Shown here: one piece after another, positions 47,823 through 57,268 of the stretch
Numbering within the stretch: the stretch's first letter is position 1
Layout: each line of letters begins with the position of its first letter
Source: Colwellia sp. PAMC 21821
Lineage (GTDB): Bacteria; Pseudomonadota; Gammaproteobacteria; Enterobacterales; Alteromonadaceae
DNA: 64,000 bases
Assembly: GCF_002077175.1 (NCBI RefSeq)
Contig: NZ_CP014943.1
Span: forward strand, 2,170,001 to 2,234,000
Direction: 5' to 3'
The notes under the pieces: generated by a model
The model's input: only the letters and a program-made list of their open reading frames with translations
Told to the model about the DNA's origin: nothing
The model's database searches: none
Position numbers and translations under genes: made by a program

Positions 47823-47841
47823 TTCACGGGAGTAAATGGTT

Positions 47842-48231
47842 ATGATGACTGATCCTATCGCGGACATGTTTACACGCATCCGCAACGGTCAATCTGCAGC
47901 AAAGACTGCAGTAAAAATGCCATCTTCTAAGGTAAAAGTTGCACTTGCCAACTTACTTAAAGAAGAAGGTTACATTTCAGAATTTTCAGTTTCAGGTGAT
48001 GCAAAACCTGAGTTAACTGTTGAATTGAAATATTTCGAAGGTAAAGAAGTAATTGAAGTGATCAAACGTGTTTCACGTCCAGGTCTTCGCGTATACAAAG
48101 GAGCTCAAGAGCTTCCTAAAGTATTAGCAGGCATGGGTATCGCTATTATTTCTACTTCTAAAGGTCTAATGACTGATCGCGCCGCTCGCAATGCGGGTCT
48201 TGGCGGTGAAGTTCTTGGTTTCGTAGAGTAA
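47842..48231 (+). CDS. rpsH: 30S ribosomal protein S8
   Basis: 129 residues from ATG 47842, nine bases after GGGAG; 47836 is too near and 47845 too far. Contains [14 protein letters not shown] and [13 protein letters not shown], the RNA-binding elements of S8. S8 is the autoregulator of the spc operon in relatives. Confidence 0.96.
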   Translation: MMTDPIADMFTRIRNGQSAAKTAVKMPSSKVKVALANLLKEEGYISEFSVSGDAKPELTVELKYFEGKEVIEVIKRVSRPGLRVYKGAQELPKVLAGMGIAIISTSKGLMTDRAARNAGLGGEVLGFVE

Positions 48232-48242
48232 AGGAGCAGAAT

Positions 48243-48776
48243 ATGTCTCGTGTTGCAAAAGCACATGTCGCAGTCCCTGCAGGCGTTACTATTACGTTAT
48301 CAGGTCAAGACATTACAGTTAAAGGTCCAATGGGCGAGTTGTCGCATACGATCCATAGCGATGTAGTTGTTTCTCAAGAAGAGAGCAATATCATCACTAA
48401 TATCGTTGCTGAAGCTAAAGGCGCTTGGGCTCAAGCCGGTACTGTACGCTCTTTAATCAATAATATGGTTGAAGGTGTAAGTAAAGGTTTTGAAAAGAAA
48501 TTATTGTTAAACGGTGTTGGTTACCGTGCTAAAGCTGCAGGTAAGAACTTAAACTTATCTTTAGGCTTTTCACATCCGGTTGACCACGCAATTCCTGAAG
48601 GAATTACTGTTGAAACTCCTAGCCAAACTGAAATCATACTGAAAGGTGCTGATAAACAGTTGGTCGGTCAAACTGCAGCGAACATTCGCGCATACCGTAA
48701 ACCTGAGCCTTATAAAGGTAAAGGGATTCGTTATAGCGATGAGAATGTACGTCGTAAAGAAGCTAAGAAGAAGTAG
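48243..48776 (+). CDS. rplF: 50S ribosomal protein L6
   Basis: 177 residues, duplicated L6 fold, ending [21 protein letters not shown]6 lies near the GTPase-associated centre and stalk. AAAGGAG lies upstream. Confidence 0.98.
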   Translation: MSRVAKAHVAVPAGVTITLSGQDITVKGPMGELSHTIHSDVVVSQEESNIITNIVAEAKGAWAQAGTVRSLINNMVEGVSKGFEKKLLLNGVGYRAKAAGKNLNLSLGFSHPVDHAIPEGITVETPSQTEIILKGADKQLVGQTAANIRAYRKPEPYKGKGIRYSDENVRRKEAKKK

Positions 48777-48785
48777 GGTAATACT

Positions 48786-49139
48786 ATGGATAAGAAAACA
48801 TCTCGTTTGCGCAGAGCTAAACGCTCTCGTGCAAAAATTAGCGAGTTGGGTGCGAATCGTTTAGTTGTATTCCGTACTCCTCGTCATATTTACGCGCAAT
48901 TGATCGCACCAACAGGTTCTGAAGTAATCGCAGCAGCGTCTACTTTAGACAAAGAAGTTAGTGCTCAGTTAGAAAAAACAGGCAACGTTGAAGCAGCTAC
49001 GGCTGTAGGTAAGGCAATTGCAGAACGTGCAGTAGCTAAAGGCATCACTAGTGTTGCTTTTGACCGTTCAGGTTTCCGTTACCATGGTCGCGTGAAAGCG
49101 TTAGCAGATGCAGCTCGCGAAGCTGGTCTTCAGTTTTAG
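48786..49139 (+). CDS. rplR: 50S ribosomal protein L18
   Basis: 117 residues. [17 protein letters not shown] is the basic tail and [20 protein letters not shown] the core C-terminal motif. With L5 it binds 5S rRNA in the central protuberance. rpsE's ribosome-binding site overlaps its stop. Confidence 0.98.
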   Translation: MDKKTSRLRRAKRSRAKISELGANRLVVFRTPRHIYAQLIAPTGSEVIAAASTLDKEVSAQLEKTGNVEAATAVGKAIAERAVAKGITSVAFDRSGFRYHGRVKALADAAREAGLQF

Positions 49140-49148
49140 GGGTTGATA

Positions 49149-49658
49149 ATGGCTAATCATAATCAAGAAAACTCACAACAAAGTGATATGGCTGAAAAGC
49201 TAATCGCAGTTAACCGTGTATCAAAAGTGGTTAAAGGTGGTCGTATTTTCAGTTTCACAGCACTTACCGTAGTTGGTGATGGCGCTGGTCGCGTTGGTTT
49301 TGGTTACGGTAAGGCGCGTGAAGTGCCTGCTGCAATCCAAAAAGCAATGGAAAAAGCACGTCGTAACTTAGTAACCGTTGATTTGAAGGGTACTACTCTT
49401 CAGCATGTCGTTATCGGCAAGCACTCTGGTTCAAAAGTTTACATGCAACCAGCTTCTGAAGGTACAGGCATAATCGCCGGTGGCGCTATGCGTGCAGTAC
49501 TTGAAGTTGCAGGCGTACAGAACGTATTGTCAAAAGCATACGGTTCTACTAACCCAATAAACGTAGTTCGCGCTACTGTTTCTGCTCTTGCGAATATGCA
49601 TTCGCCTGAAGCTGTTGCAGCAAAGCGTGGCAAAAGCGTTTCAGATATTCTGGGGTAA
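49149..49658 (+). CDS. rpsE: 30S ribosomal protein S5
   Basis: 169 residues from ATG 49149. An earlier TTG is too near AGGGG (49138-49142) for a normal start; 49149 is 6 bases from it. The double-stranded-RNA-binding domain and the fidelity-related loop region [16 protein letters not shown] are intact. The N-terminus is Gln/Ser-rich ([15 protein letters not shown]), longer than some homologues. Confidence 0.97.
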   Translation: MANHNQENSQQSDMAEKLIAVNRVSKVVKGGRIFSFTALTVVGDGAGRVGFGYGKAREVPAAIQKAMEKARRNLVTVDLKGTTLQHVVIGKHSGSKVYMQPASEGTGIIAGGAMRAVLEVAGVQNVLSKAYGSTNPINVVRATVSALANMHSPEAVAAKRGKSVSDILG

Positions 49659-49664
49659 TTGAGC

Positions 49665-49844
49665 ATGGCTAAAACAGTTAAAATAACTCAGTTAAAAAGT
49701 TCTATCGGTCGTTTACCGAAGCATAGAGCTACATTAAAGGGTCTTGGTTTACGTCGTATCCGTCATACAGTAGAGTTAGAAGATACTCCATCTGTACGCG
49801 GTATGATTAATCAAGTATCTTATATGATTAAGGTGGAGGATTAA
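49665..49844 (+). CDS. rpmD: 50S ribosomal protein L30
   Basis: 59 residues from ATG 49665 ([20 protein letters not shown]); a TTG two codons earlier lacks family support. Contacts 5S/23S rRNA. rplO follows after 2 bases. Confidence 0.97.
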   Translation: MAKTVKITQLKSSIGRLPKHRATLKGLGLRRIRHTVELEDTPSVRGMINQVSYMIKVED

Positions 49845-49846
49845 TA

Positions 49847-50281
49847 ATGCATTTAAATACTTTATCTCCTGCACCAGGGTCTAAGAAAGCCAAGAAACGC
49901 TGTGGGCGTGGTATTGGTTCTGGCATAGGTAAAACAGGCGGTCGTGGTCACAAAGGTCAGAAATCTCGTTCTGGCGGTAGTGTACGTCCTGGTTTCGAAG
50001 GTGGTCAAATGCCATTGAAACAACGTTTACCTAAGTTTGGTTTCACGTCACGTAAATCTTTAGTTCGCGCTGAAGTACGTTTACATGAACTAAACAACAT
50101 CACAGGTGATGTTGTCGATATCTTTGCCCTTAAAGATGCTAACTTAATAACACGTAATATTGTCGCAGTGAAAATCATGCTTTCTGGTGAAATCACTCGT
50201 CCAATTACTGTACGTGGTTTAGGTGTTACTAAAGGCGCTCGTGCAGCTATTGAAGCTGCAGGCGGAAAAATCGAGGAATAG
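49847..50281 (+). CDS. rplO: 50S ribosomal protein L15
   Basis: 144 residues. The Gly/Lys/Arg-rich N-terminal extension ([20 protein letters not shown]) threads into 23S rRNA; the C-terminal domain follows. secY follows after 8 bases, coupling membrane insertion with ribosome synthesis. Confidence 0.97.
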   Translation: MHLNTLSPAPGSKKAKKRCGRGIGSGIGKTGGRGHKGQKSRSGGSVRPGFEGGQMPLKQRLPKFGFTSRKSLVRAEVRLHELNNITGDVVDIFALKDANLITRNIVAVKIMLSGEITRPITVRGLGVTKGARAAIEAAGGKIEE

Positions 50282-50289
50282 TACAGGTT

Positions 50290-51615
50290 ATGGCTACACC
50301 AGGAATTGATAATAAAGCAAAGGGCGGATTGTCTGAGCTTAAACAAAGATTGTGGTTTGTATTCGGTGCACTTATTGTGCTTCGTTTGGGAACATTTGTG
50401 CCAATCCCTGGTATTGACGCCGCTGTATTAGCTCAGTTGTTCGAACAACAAAAGGGCACCATTGTAGAGATGTTTAACATGTTCTCTGGTGGTGCACTTG
50501 AGCGAGCCTCTGTATTGGCACTTGGTATTATGCCGTACATCTCAGCTTCAATCATTATGCAATTGCTTACGGTTATGCACCCGGCAATGGCAGAATTGAA
50601 AAAAGAAGGTGAAGCTGGACGACGTAAGATCAGCCAATACACCCGCTACGGCACTTTAGTTCTAGCGACTGTACAATCAATTGCAATAGCAAGAAGTTTA
50701 CCGGGGATGATGCCAGGTCTAGTAATGGACGCAGGTTTCGGATTCTACTTTGCTGCGGTAGTAAGTTTGGTTACTGGTACCATGTTTTTAATGTGGTTAG
50801 GTGAGCAAATTACTGAACGTGGTATTGGTAACGGTATCTCTATCTTGATATTCGCAGGTATAGTAGCTGGTATGCCGTCAGCTGTTGGTCAAACAGCAGA
50901 AGCGGCGCGTCAAGGTGAATTGCACTTATTAGTATTGTTGCTAATTGGCGTAATTATATTTGCTACGACTTTCTTTGTAGTATTTGTGGAACGTGGTCAA
51001 CGACGTATTGTTGTTAACTATGCTAAACGTCAGCAAGGCCGTAAGGTTTTCGCTGCCCAAAGCACGCATTTACCACTGAAAGTTAATATGGCAGGTGTTA
51101 TTCCACCAATTTTCGCTTCAAGTATTATCTTGTTTCCAGGCACGCTTGCGAGCTGGTTTGGTCAAGGTGAAGGTATGGTTGCTGATTTCCTACAAGAAGT
51201 ATCTATTGCTATTTCTCCAGGACAGCCGCTATATGTAATGTTACTTGCAGCAGCGATAATATTTTTCTGTTTCTTTTACACGGCTCTTGTTTTCAATCCG
51301 CGTGAAACAGCAGATAACCTGAAAAAATCCGGTGCGTTTATTCCTGGGATCCGTCCTGGTGAGCAAACGTCAAAATATATAGATAAAGTGATGACTCGCT
51401 TAACCTTAGCTGGTGCGATGTATATTACCTTTATCTGTTTGGTACCTCAGTTTATTATCATGGCATGGGACGTTAATTTTTACTTTGGCGGAACATCACT
51501 ACTTATTATTGTAGTTGTGATAATGGACTTTATGGCACAAGTACAGACCCATTTGATGTCTCATCAATATGACAATGTACTTAAGAAAGCAAACCTTAAG
51601 GGCTATGGTCGTTAG
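50290..51615 (+). CDS. secY: Protein translocase subunit SecY
   Basis: 441 residues, ten membrane helices. FVPIPGID near the start, the plug region and ribosome-binding cytosolic loops ([26 protein letters not shown]) match SecY. It forms the membrane channel with SecE and SecG. Encoded in the spc operon as in other Gammaproteobacteria. Confidence 0.98.
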   Translation: MATPGIDNKAKGGLSELKQRLWFVFGALIVLRLGTFVPIPGIDAAVLAQLFEQQKGTIVEMFNMFSGGALERASVLALGIMPYISASIIMQLLTVMHPAMAELKKEGEAGRRKISQYTRYGTLVLATVQSIAIARSLPGMMPGLVMDAGFGFYFAAVVSLVTGTMFLMWLGEQITERGIGNGISILIFAGIVAGMPSAVGQTAEAARQGELHLLVLLLIGVIIFATTFFVVFVERGQRRIVVNYAKRQQGRKVFAAQSTHLPLKVNMAGVIPPIFASSIILFPGTLASWFGQGEGMVADFLQEVSIAISPGQPLYVMLLAAAIIFFCFFYTALVFNPRETADNLKKSGAFIPGIRPGEQTSKYIDKVMTRLTLAGAMYITFICLVPQFIIMAWDVNFYFGGTSLLIIVVVIMDFMAQVQTHLMSHQYDNVLKKANLKGYGR

Positions 51616-51645
51616 ACTGAGTCATTAGGTAACGGAGTATATAAA

Positions 51646-51759
51646 ATGAAAGTACGTGCATCCGTAAAAAAGATTTGTCGTAATTGTAAAGTTGTTAAAC
51701 GTGCTGGTGTTGTTCGTGTAATTTGCGAAGAGCCAAAGCATAAGCAACGTCAAGGCTAA
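51646..51759 (+). CDS. rpmJ: 50S ribosomal protein L36
   Basis: 37 residues from ATG 51646 to TAA 51757-51759. C11, C14, C27 and H32 form a zinc ribbon, so it is the zinc-binding (C+) form and may need replacement under zinc starvation by a paralogue, not seen here. Ends the spc operon. GGAG lies upstream. Confidence 0.97.
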   Translation: MKVRASVKKICRNCKVVKRAGVVRVICEEPKHKQRQG

Positions 51760-51793
51760 ATCTTTAAGCAGTAGCATTATGCAGATAAGTCTG

Positions 51794-51905
51794 TATAATG
51801 CCGCTTCGATTTGCAAAGAAATGCGGCTGGTTGAGTATCCTAACGGGCTTTTCAACTGGTAAATTTTAATTTAAAAATAGGAGATGTGTTTAGTGGCCCG
51901 TATCG
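51794..51905 (+). promoter_or_regulatory. Alpha operon leader with S4-binding pseudoknot (inferred) and possible promoter
   Basis: GAGTATCCTAACGGGCTTTTCA is split here as GAGTATCC and ACGGGCTTTTCA (51833-51858 area) and both match the Escherichia coli alpha operon ribosome-binding pseudoknot, followed by AGGAG and a GTG start, also as in E. coli. S4 binds this RNA and traps a non-initiating ribosome complex. TATAAT at 51794-51799 may be an alpha operon promoter. Confidence 0.75.
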
Positions 51906-52249
51906 CTGGCATTAACATCCCTGATCGTAAGCATGCAGTAATCGCCATTACTGCGATCTTCGGTATCGGAGCAACACGTGCGAAAGCAATTTGTGTTGCA
52001 ACTGGTATTGCAGAGTCAACTAAGATCAGTGAATTGGACGAAGCTCAAATTGATTTGCTTCGTGCAGAAGTGGATAAATACACCGTAGAAGGTGATTTAC
52101 GCCGTGAAGTTTCAATGAACATTAAACGTCTTATGGATTTAGGTTGTTACCGTGGCATTCGCCACCGTCGCAGTCTTCCATTACGTGGTCAACGCACTAA
52201 AACTAATGCGCGCACCCGTAAAGGTCCTCGTAAGCCAATTAAGAAGTAG
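51893..52249 (+). CDS. rpsM: 30S ribosomal protein S13
   Basis: 118 residues from GTG 51893: AGGAGA (51879-51884) is 9 bases upstream and the protein then begins [13 protein letters not shown], as in E. coli where the start is also GTG. The apparent ATG at 51884 overlaps the ribosome-binding site and is rejected. S13 contacts S19 and 5S-side bridges. First gene of the alpha operon. Confidence 0.97.
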   Translation: MARIAGINIPDRKHAVIAITAIFGIGATRAKAICVATGIAESTKISELDEAQIDLLRAEVDKYTVEGDLRREVSMNIKRLMDLGCYRGIRHRRSLPLRGQRTKTNARTRKGPRKPIKK

Positions 52250-52261
52250 AGGAACTAAACA

Positions 52262-52651
52262 ATGGCTAAAACACCTGTACGTACGCGTAAACGCGTAAAA
52301 AAACAAGTTGCTGATGGCATGGCTCATATCCATGCTTCTTTCAACAACACAATCGTAACTCTTACAGATCGTCAAGGTAACGCCTTATCATGGGCGACTG
52401 CTGGTGGTTCAGGTTTCCGTGGTTCACGTAAATCTACTCCATTTGCTGCGCAAGTAGCTGCAGATCGTGCTGGTAAAGCTGCACAAGAGTTTGGCTTGAA
52501 GAATATTGAAGTGTTCGTTAAAGGTCCGGGTCCAGGTCGTGAATCTGCTATCCGTGCTTTAAATGCTGCTGGTTTTAAAATCACCAACATTACTGACGTT
52601 ACACCTATTCCTCATAATGGTTGTCGTCCTCCTAAGAAACGTCGCGTTTAA
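52262..52651 (+). CDS. rpsK: 30S ribosomal protein S11
   Basis: 129 residues. [19 protein letters not shown] and [18 protein letters not shown] are family motifs. S11 forms part of the platform near the mRNA exit. Twelve bases after rpsM. Confidence 0.98.
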   Translation: MAKTPVRTRKRVKKQVADGMAHIHASFNNTIVTLTDRQGNALSWATAGGSGFRGSRKSTPFAAQVAADRAGKAAQEFGLKNIEVFVKGPGPGRESAIRALNAAGFKITNITDVTPIPHNGCRPPKKRRV

Positions 52652-52684
52652 TCGTACTTTTTTTAGGATAGTTGGAGAAAGAAA

Positions 52685-53305
52685 ATGGCTAGATATTTAG
52701 GTCCTAAGTTAAAGCTTAGTCGCCGCGAAGGTACAGATTTGTTCCTTAAAAGCGGTGTTAGAGCAATTGACACTAAATGTAAAATCGAAACAATACCAGG
52801 TCAACATGGCGCCCGTCGCGGTCGTTTATCTGACTACGGTATTCAACTTCGTGAAAAACAAAAAGTTCGTCGTATATATGGCGTACTAGAAAAACAATTC
52901 CGCAACTACTATAAAGAAGCGGCTCGTCTAAAAGGCAATACAGGTGAAAACTTGTTGCAACTTTTAGAGAAACGTCTTGATAACGTAGTATACCGTATGG
53001 GCTATGCAAGCACTCGTGCTGAAGCTCGTCAACTAGTTAGCCATAAAGCTATCGTAGTTAACGGTGTTGTTGTTAATATTCCATCTTTCACTGTTAAAGC
53101 CGAAGATGCAGTTTCTGTACGTGAAAAGTCTAAAACTCAAGCGCGTATTATCGCTGCTTTAGAATTAGCTGAACAACGTGAGAAGCCAGTTTGGGTTGAA
53201 GTAGATAACAAGAAACTTGAAGGCGTTTTCAAACGTGTTCCTGATCGTTCTGACCTGTCTGCCGAAATTAATGAACAGTTGATTGTTGAACTTTACTCTA
53301 AGTAA
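52685..53305 (+). CDS. rpsD: 30S ribosomal protein S4
   Basis: 206 residues. Contains [23 protein letters not shown] and the S4 RNA-binding domain ([20 protein letters not shown]). S4 starts 30S assembly and represses the alpha operon through the leader upstream of rpsM. Thirty-three bases after rpsK. Confidence 0.98.
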   Translation: MARYLGPKLKLSRREGTDLFLKSGVRAIDTKCKIETIPGQHGARRGRLSDYGIQLREKQKVRRIYGVLEKQFRNYYKEAARLKGNTGENLLQLLEKRLDNVVYRMGYASTRAEARQLVSHKAIVVNGVVVNIPSFTVKAEDAVSVREKSKTQARIIAALELAEQREKPVWVEVDNKKLEGVFKRVPDRSDLSAEINEQLIVELYSK

Positions 53306-53329
53306 AGTTGCACTTTAAGAGAGGACATA

Positions 53330-54319
53330 ATGCAGGGTTCTGTAACCGAATTCCTTAGACCACGATTGGTTGATATCGAAACTGTTAGCGCTACTCGTGC
53401 TAAAGTAACTTTAGAACCATTAGAGCGTGGTTTTGGTCACACTTTAGGTAATGCGTTACGCCGCATTCTTTTATCTTCAATGCCAGGTTGTGCTGTAACT
53501 GAAGTTGAAATTGACGGTGTACTTCATGAGTACAGCAGTAAAGAAGGTGTGCAAGAAGACATCATCGAAATACTGTTAAACCTTAAAGGACTAGCTATAA
53601 AGTTAGAAGGCAAAAATGAAGCTGTTCTTACCTTAACTAAGTCCGGTGAAGGCCCTGTAACGGCTGCCGATATCCAACATGATGGTGATGTAGAAATTGC
53701 AAACCCAACTCATGTAATCTGTCATTTGACAGGTGATGGTTCTATCAGTATGCGTATAAAGGTTGAAATGGGACGTGGTTACGTTCCAGCTTCTGCCCGA
53801 CGCGATGCCGAGGAAGAAGATCGTGCAATTGGACGTTTGTTAGTTGATGCTTCATTCAGTCCCGTTGTAAGAATTGCCTATGATGTTGATTCTGCACGTG
53901 TTGAACAGCGTACAGATTTGGACAAACTGGTCTTAGACATGGAAACTAACGGTACGTTAGATCCTGAAGAAGCAATTCGTCGCGCTTCAACAATTTTAGC
54001 TGAACAGCTAGATGCGTTTGTAGAGCTTCGTGATGTAACTGAAGTTGAACCAAAAGAGGAAAAACCACTGTTTGATCCTATTTTGCTTCGTCCTGTTGAT
54101 GACCTTGAACTTACTGTTCGTTCAGCAAACTGCCTAAAAGCAGAAGCAATTCAATATATTGGCGATTTAGTACAGCGTGCTGAAGTTGAGCTTCTTAAAA
54201 CACCTAATTTAGGTAAGAAGTCTTTAACTGAAATCAAAGACGTTTTGGCGTCTCGTGGTTTGTCTCTAGGTATGCGCCTAGAAAACTGGCCACCTGAAAG
54301 CATAGCTGATAACGACTAA
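53330..54319 (+). CDS. rpoA: RNA polymerase subunit alpha
   Basis: 329 residues. The N-terminal assembly domain (~1-235; [20 protein letters not shown]) and C-terminal DNA/activator-binding domain (~250-329; [20 protein letters not shown]) are both complete, with a short linker. It recruits regulators such as CRP and LuxR-type activators. 24 bases after rpsD. Confidence 0.98.
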   Translation: MQGSVTEFLRPRLVDIETVSATRAKVTLEPLERGFGHTLGNALRRILLSSMPGCAVTEVEIDGVLHEYSSKEGVQEDIIEILLNLKGLAIKLEGKNEAVLTLTKSGEGPVTAADIQHDGDVEIANPTHVICHLTGDGSISMRIKVEMGRGYVPASARRDAEEEDRAIGRLLVDASFSPVVRIAYDVDSARVEQRTDLDKLVLDMETNGTLDPEEAIRRASTILAEQLDAFVELRDVTEVEPKEEKPLFDPILLRPVDDLELTVRSANCLKAEAIQYIGDLVQRAEVELLKTPNLGKKSLTEIKDVLASRGLSLGMRLENWPPESIADND

Positions 54320-54361
54320 GTCGATCATCGTTTTTTTAATAGTTGAGAGAAGGATTAACTT

Positions 54362-54769
54362 ATGCGCCATCGTAAAAGCGGTCGCCAGTTAAACCGTAAT
54401 AGCAGTCATCGTAAAGCGATGTTCCGCAATATGGCAAGCTCTTTAGTAAAGCACGGTTTGATTAAAACGACTGTAGCTAAAGCTAAAGAACTACGTATGG
54501 TCGTAGAGCCATTGATTACATTGGCTAAGACCGACAGTGTTGCAAATCGCCGTTTAGCGTTTGCTCGTACACAAGATAAAGAAGTAGTAGGTATTTTATT
54601 TAACGAACTTGGTGCACGTTACCAAGAACGCCCAGGTGGATATACTCGCATTTTAAAATGTGGTTTCCGTACTGGTGATAAAGCGCCTATGGCTTACGTT
54701 GAACTTGTAGACCGCCCAGCAGTTGAAGAAGCCGCTGAAGTAGTTGAAGAAGTTAACGCAGAAGCATAA
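54362..54769 (+). CDS. rplQ: 50S ribosomal protein L17
   Basis: 135 residues. [20 protein letters not shown] start and the helical tunnel-exit domain match L17. The C-terminus ends with an acidic tail ([14 protein letters not shown]). Last gene of the alpha operon, followed by a strong terminator. Confidence 0.98.
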   Translation: MRHRKSGRQLNRNSSHRKAMFRNMASSLVKHGLIKTTVAKAKELRMVVEPLITLAKTDSVANRRLAFARTQDKEVVGILFNELGARYQERPGGYTRILKCGFRTGDKAPMAYVELVDRPAVEEAAEVVEEVNAEA

Positions 54770-54805
54770 TTTAGTACTCGTACTAAATTTATTCTGACGG
54801 AATTG

Positions 54806-54832
54806 AAAGCGGAGCCTAGGCTCCGCTTTTTT
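54806..54832 (+). terminator. Terminator of the alpha operon
   Basis: AAAGCGGAGCC-TA-GGCTCCGCTTT (54806-54829), a perfect 11-bp stem, followed by TTT. An AT-rich inverted repeat TTAGTAC/GTACTAA lies just before. Confidence 0.93.
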
Positions 54833-54890
54833 GTTTCTATTATGTCACTTTATGGCATAACAACATCAGCTAAAAGTTTGACCCGTCAAG

Positions 54891-55056
54891 TAATACCAAT
54901 TGAAATAAATAATCGATCATTTTAAGGCGGTTTAAATCGTCAATAACTGCGTTGTTTTCAATCCCAATAGCCCGCTATTACTCAATCAAACGCCTTATTC
55001 TTGAACAATTTATCCTCGCTTAAAATTGGTCAATAACTTATTACATTTGGTATAAT
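54891..55056. mobile_element. MITE-like element, long copy 2
   Basis: About 165 bases with imperfect terminal inverted repeats of ~38 bases: left TAATACCAATTGAAATAAAT, right (reversed) TTATACCAAATGTAATAAGT. The core GCGTTGTTTTCAATCCCAAT then AGCCCGCTATTACTC is nearly identical to copy 1 (24119-24335). No gene inside. It lies between the alpha operon terminator and the phosphoribulokinase gene. Confidence 0.65.
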
Positions 55057-55184
55057 ACCCATTTGATAAATTAAATGTTCGACTTTTTCATGATCAAAAA
55101 TGGATAATGATAAGGCATGAAGTTTAGTCAGTAGTTCTTCTACTTATGAATTTTATAACGCCGTAGTTATTTAATATCACCATT

Positions 55185-55220
55185 AAAAATGAGCAGCTAT
55201 TTAATCAACTTGGTATAATA
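55185..55220 (+). repeat. Solo MITE end carrying an extended -10 promoter
   Basis: In reverse it matches 11031-11066 at 32 of 36 positions, so it is one end of the same family. Its rim reads TGG-TATAAT (55211-55219), a perfect extended -10, 43 bases before the phosphoribulokinase ATG; no stronger promoter is seen. Promoter activity is inferred. Confidence 0.55.
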
Positions 55221-55262
55221 TCGCGTATAACAATTGTCCATCTTTAATAAGGCTGAATCATT

Positions 55263-56162
55263 ATGTCGTCACGCAATCCTATTATCGCTGTTACTGGTTC
55301 ATCCGGTGCAGGCACTTCTACGACAACAGAATCGTTTGAACATATCTTTCGAACCCTGGGGATTACTTCCGCTACGGTAGAGGGAGACAGCTTTCATCGC
55401 TACTCACGTCAAGAAATGGATATGGAAAAGCGTAAAGCAAAAGAGCAACAACTTAAAATAAGCTATTTTGGTGATGCAGCTAATGACTTCGACGCCTTAG
55501 AGAAACTATTTAAAGACTACTCGGAAACAGGCAAAGGTAAGATGCGACGTTATTTGCATACATTTGATGAAGCTGTTCCTTATAATCAAATGCCTGGGAC
55601 TTTTACACCGTGGGAGGAGTTAGGCGATGGCACTGATTTGTTGTTCTATGAGGGACTACACGGCGGCGTTGTAACCGAAAAAAATGATGTTGCTAAGCAT
55701 GTTGACTTACTTATAGGCATGGTGCCGATTGTAAACTTAGAATGGATACAAAAAATAATACGTGACACCGACAAACGGGGTCATAGTCGAGAAGCTGTGA
55801 CGCAAAGTATTGTGAGAAGTATGGAAGATTATATTTCTTTTATCACGCCCCAATTTTCACGTACGCACATCAACTTTCAACGCGTTCCGACCGTTGATAC
55901 GTCTAACCCTTTCAGTGCTAAAGCGATACCGACGTTAGACGAAAGTTTTGTTGTTATTCGTTGTAGAGAATCAAGTCAATTAGATTTCCCTTATTATCTA
56001 AGTATGATTGATGGCTCATTTATGTCTAGAATGAACACCTTAGTAGTGCCTGGCGGTAAAATGGGTTTGGCGATGGAGTTATTGCTTACGCCGTTGATTA
56101 AAGACTTAATGCTAAGAAAAAATGAAGCGAACAAACAACTAGACTGGATGAGTGATTTGTAG
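55263..56162 (+). CDS. prkB: Phosphoribulokinase-type kinase
   Basis: 299 residues. P-loop GSSGAGTST near residues 12-20 and the family blocks EGDSFHRYSRQEMD and FYEGLHGGVVTEKNDVA match the bacterial phosphoribulokinase family (PrkB in E. coli). No RuBisCO is present, so a Calvin cycle is not implied; the physiological substrate of PrkB in heterotrophs is uncertain. In E. coli prkB lies before yhfA and crp; here an OsmC/YhfA gene also follows, convergently, but crp does not. Confidence 0.9.
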   Translation: MSSRNPIIAVTGSSGAGTSTTTESFEHIFRTLGITSATVEGDSFHRYSRQEMDMEKRKAKEQQLKISYFGDAANDFDALEKLFKDYSETGKGKMRRYLHTFDEAVPYNQMPGTFTPWEELGDGTDLLFYEGLHGGVVTEKNDVAKHVDLLIGMVPIVNLEWIQKIIRDTDKRGHSREAVTQSIVRSMEDYISFITPQFSRTHINFQRVPTVDTSNPFSAKAIPTLDESFVVIRCRESSQLDFPYYLSMIDGSFMSRMNTLVVPGGKMGLAMELLLTPLIKDLMLRKNEANKQLDWMSDL

Positions 56163-56425
56163 CTGTAGATGACCAATGTCATAGTTATTAAATTGTCACT
56201 TCTCCTATCGTCCTCTTTCATTTCTCCCTGTGAAATATAATCTTATTTAGTTACAGGGAGAACATACCAAGTCAAGAATGAGGGGGGATTTTAAAAATTG
56301 CATTGGAGTGGATATAAAAGTAAATTGATGCGCCAGTGAATAAGCGTCATTATTTGAGGTTTTCTGCTTAAATGCCGTTAGGGTAAACAGCACGTTACCC
56401 TAACAGCAGAATGACTGAAAAATAG

Positions 56426-56830
56426 TTATATCTCAATAATCTCGAAATCGTGAGTAATATTAACCGACTTATTAAGCATCAATGCTACAGAGCAATATTT
56501 ATCAGCAGATAAACTTACCGCACGTTCGACATGTTTTGCGCTTATTTCTTTACCTTCAATTACAAAATGCAGATGTATATCAGAAAATAATTTAGGCACT
56601 GAATCAACACGTTTAGCTTCAATTTCAACTTTGCAGCCTTTAATGTTTTGGCGAGCTTTTTCCAAAATACTGACCACATCAACTGAAGAACAGCCCCCTA
56701 AAGATATCAATACACTTTCAAGGGGACTAGGTGCTAAAGCACCAGCGTTTGCATCTAATACAATCGTGTGGCCACTTTCAGATGTGCCCAAAAACATTTC
56801 TTCGCCGATCCATTTTACCTGAGCTTTCAT
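56426..56830 (-). CDS. yhfA: OsmC-family YhfA-like protein
   Basis: 134 residues from ATG 56830: AGGAAAG lies about 8 bases upstream and the product then begins MKAQVKWIGEEMFLG as YhfA does; a start at 56884 is less likely. The two OsmC cysteines are in ISLGGCSSVDVVS and SADKYCSVALML. OsmC relatives reduce organic hydroperoxides with a Cys pair; YhfA function is not known. Conserved next to prkB as in E. coli. Confidence 0.88.
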   Translation of the reverse strand: MKAQVKWIGEEMFLGTSESGHTIVLDANAGALAPSPLESVLISLGGCSSVDVVSILEKARQNIKGCKVEIEAKRVDSVPKLFSDIHLHFVIEGKEISAKHVERAVSLSADKYCSVALMLNKSVNITHDFEIIEI

Positions 56831-57268
56831 TAATACTTTCCTGTGTTCGAAATTAAAGTCAATTTTAGCCATATATAATGACATTAGCTAGTAGTCAAAA
56901 TGAAGCTTTCTGTTCAGCAAAAAAATTGCTTTCAGCTAACAGCTATTTCATTAAATAAGTCGTCTGCATAAAAGGAAAAATTAGCTAATTTTACGGTATA
57001 TATTTACTCAATATTATTCAGGACAATACTTTCCTTACTTTCTATTACGCTCAACCACTACTGAGATAATGCTTAAATGAAACATTGTAGATAACTATTC
57101 TAATTGGCGTAAATGTTTCGATAATTAATGAGATTGTAAAAGCACATTAATCAGCTTAGAAAAGAAAAAGTTTATCGTTTATTATTTGTCAATAAAAGTA
57201 TGGAAAATGTTTATATTTCACTGTAAATTTATCGCAACAATAATTATTTTAATATTTCAAAATCAAAG
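56831..57268. other. Promoter region of TonB receptor gene, crp absent
   Basis: 438 bases between divergent genes. GAAACATT (57079-57086) and AATGTTTC (57112-57119) form an inverted repeat with 25-base spacing, a possible operator. crp, expected after yhfA in E. coli order, is missing. No RNA gene was recognised. Confidence 0.4.

Noticed and set aside
55263..56162. Phosphoribulokinase as a sign of CO2 fixation
   Set aside because: No RuBisCO or other Calvin-cycle gene is near; the sequence fits the PrkB family found in heterotrophs such as E. coli.
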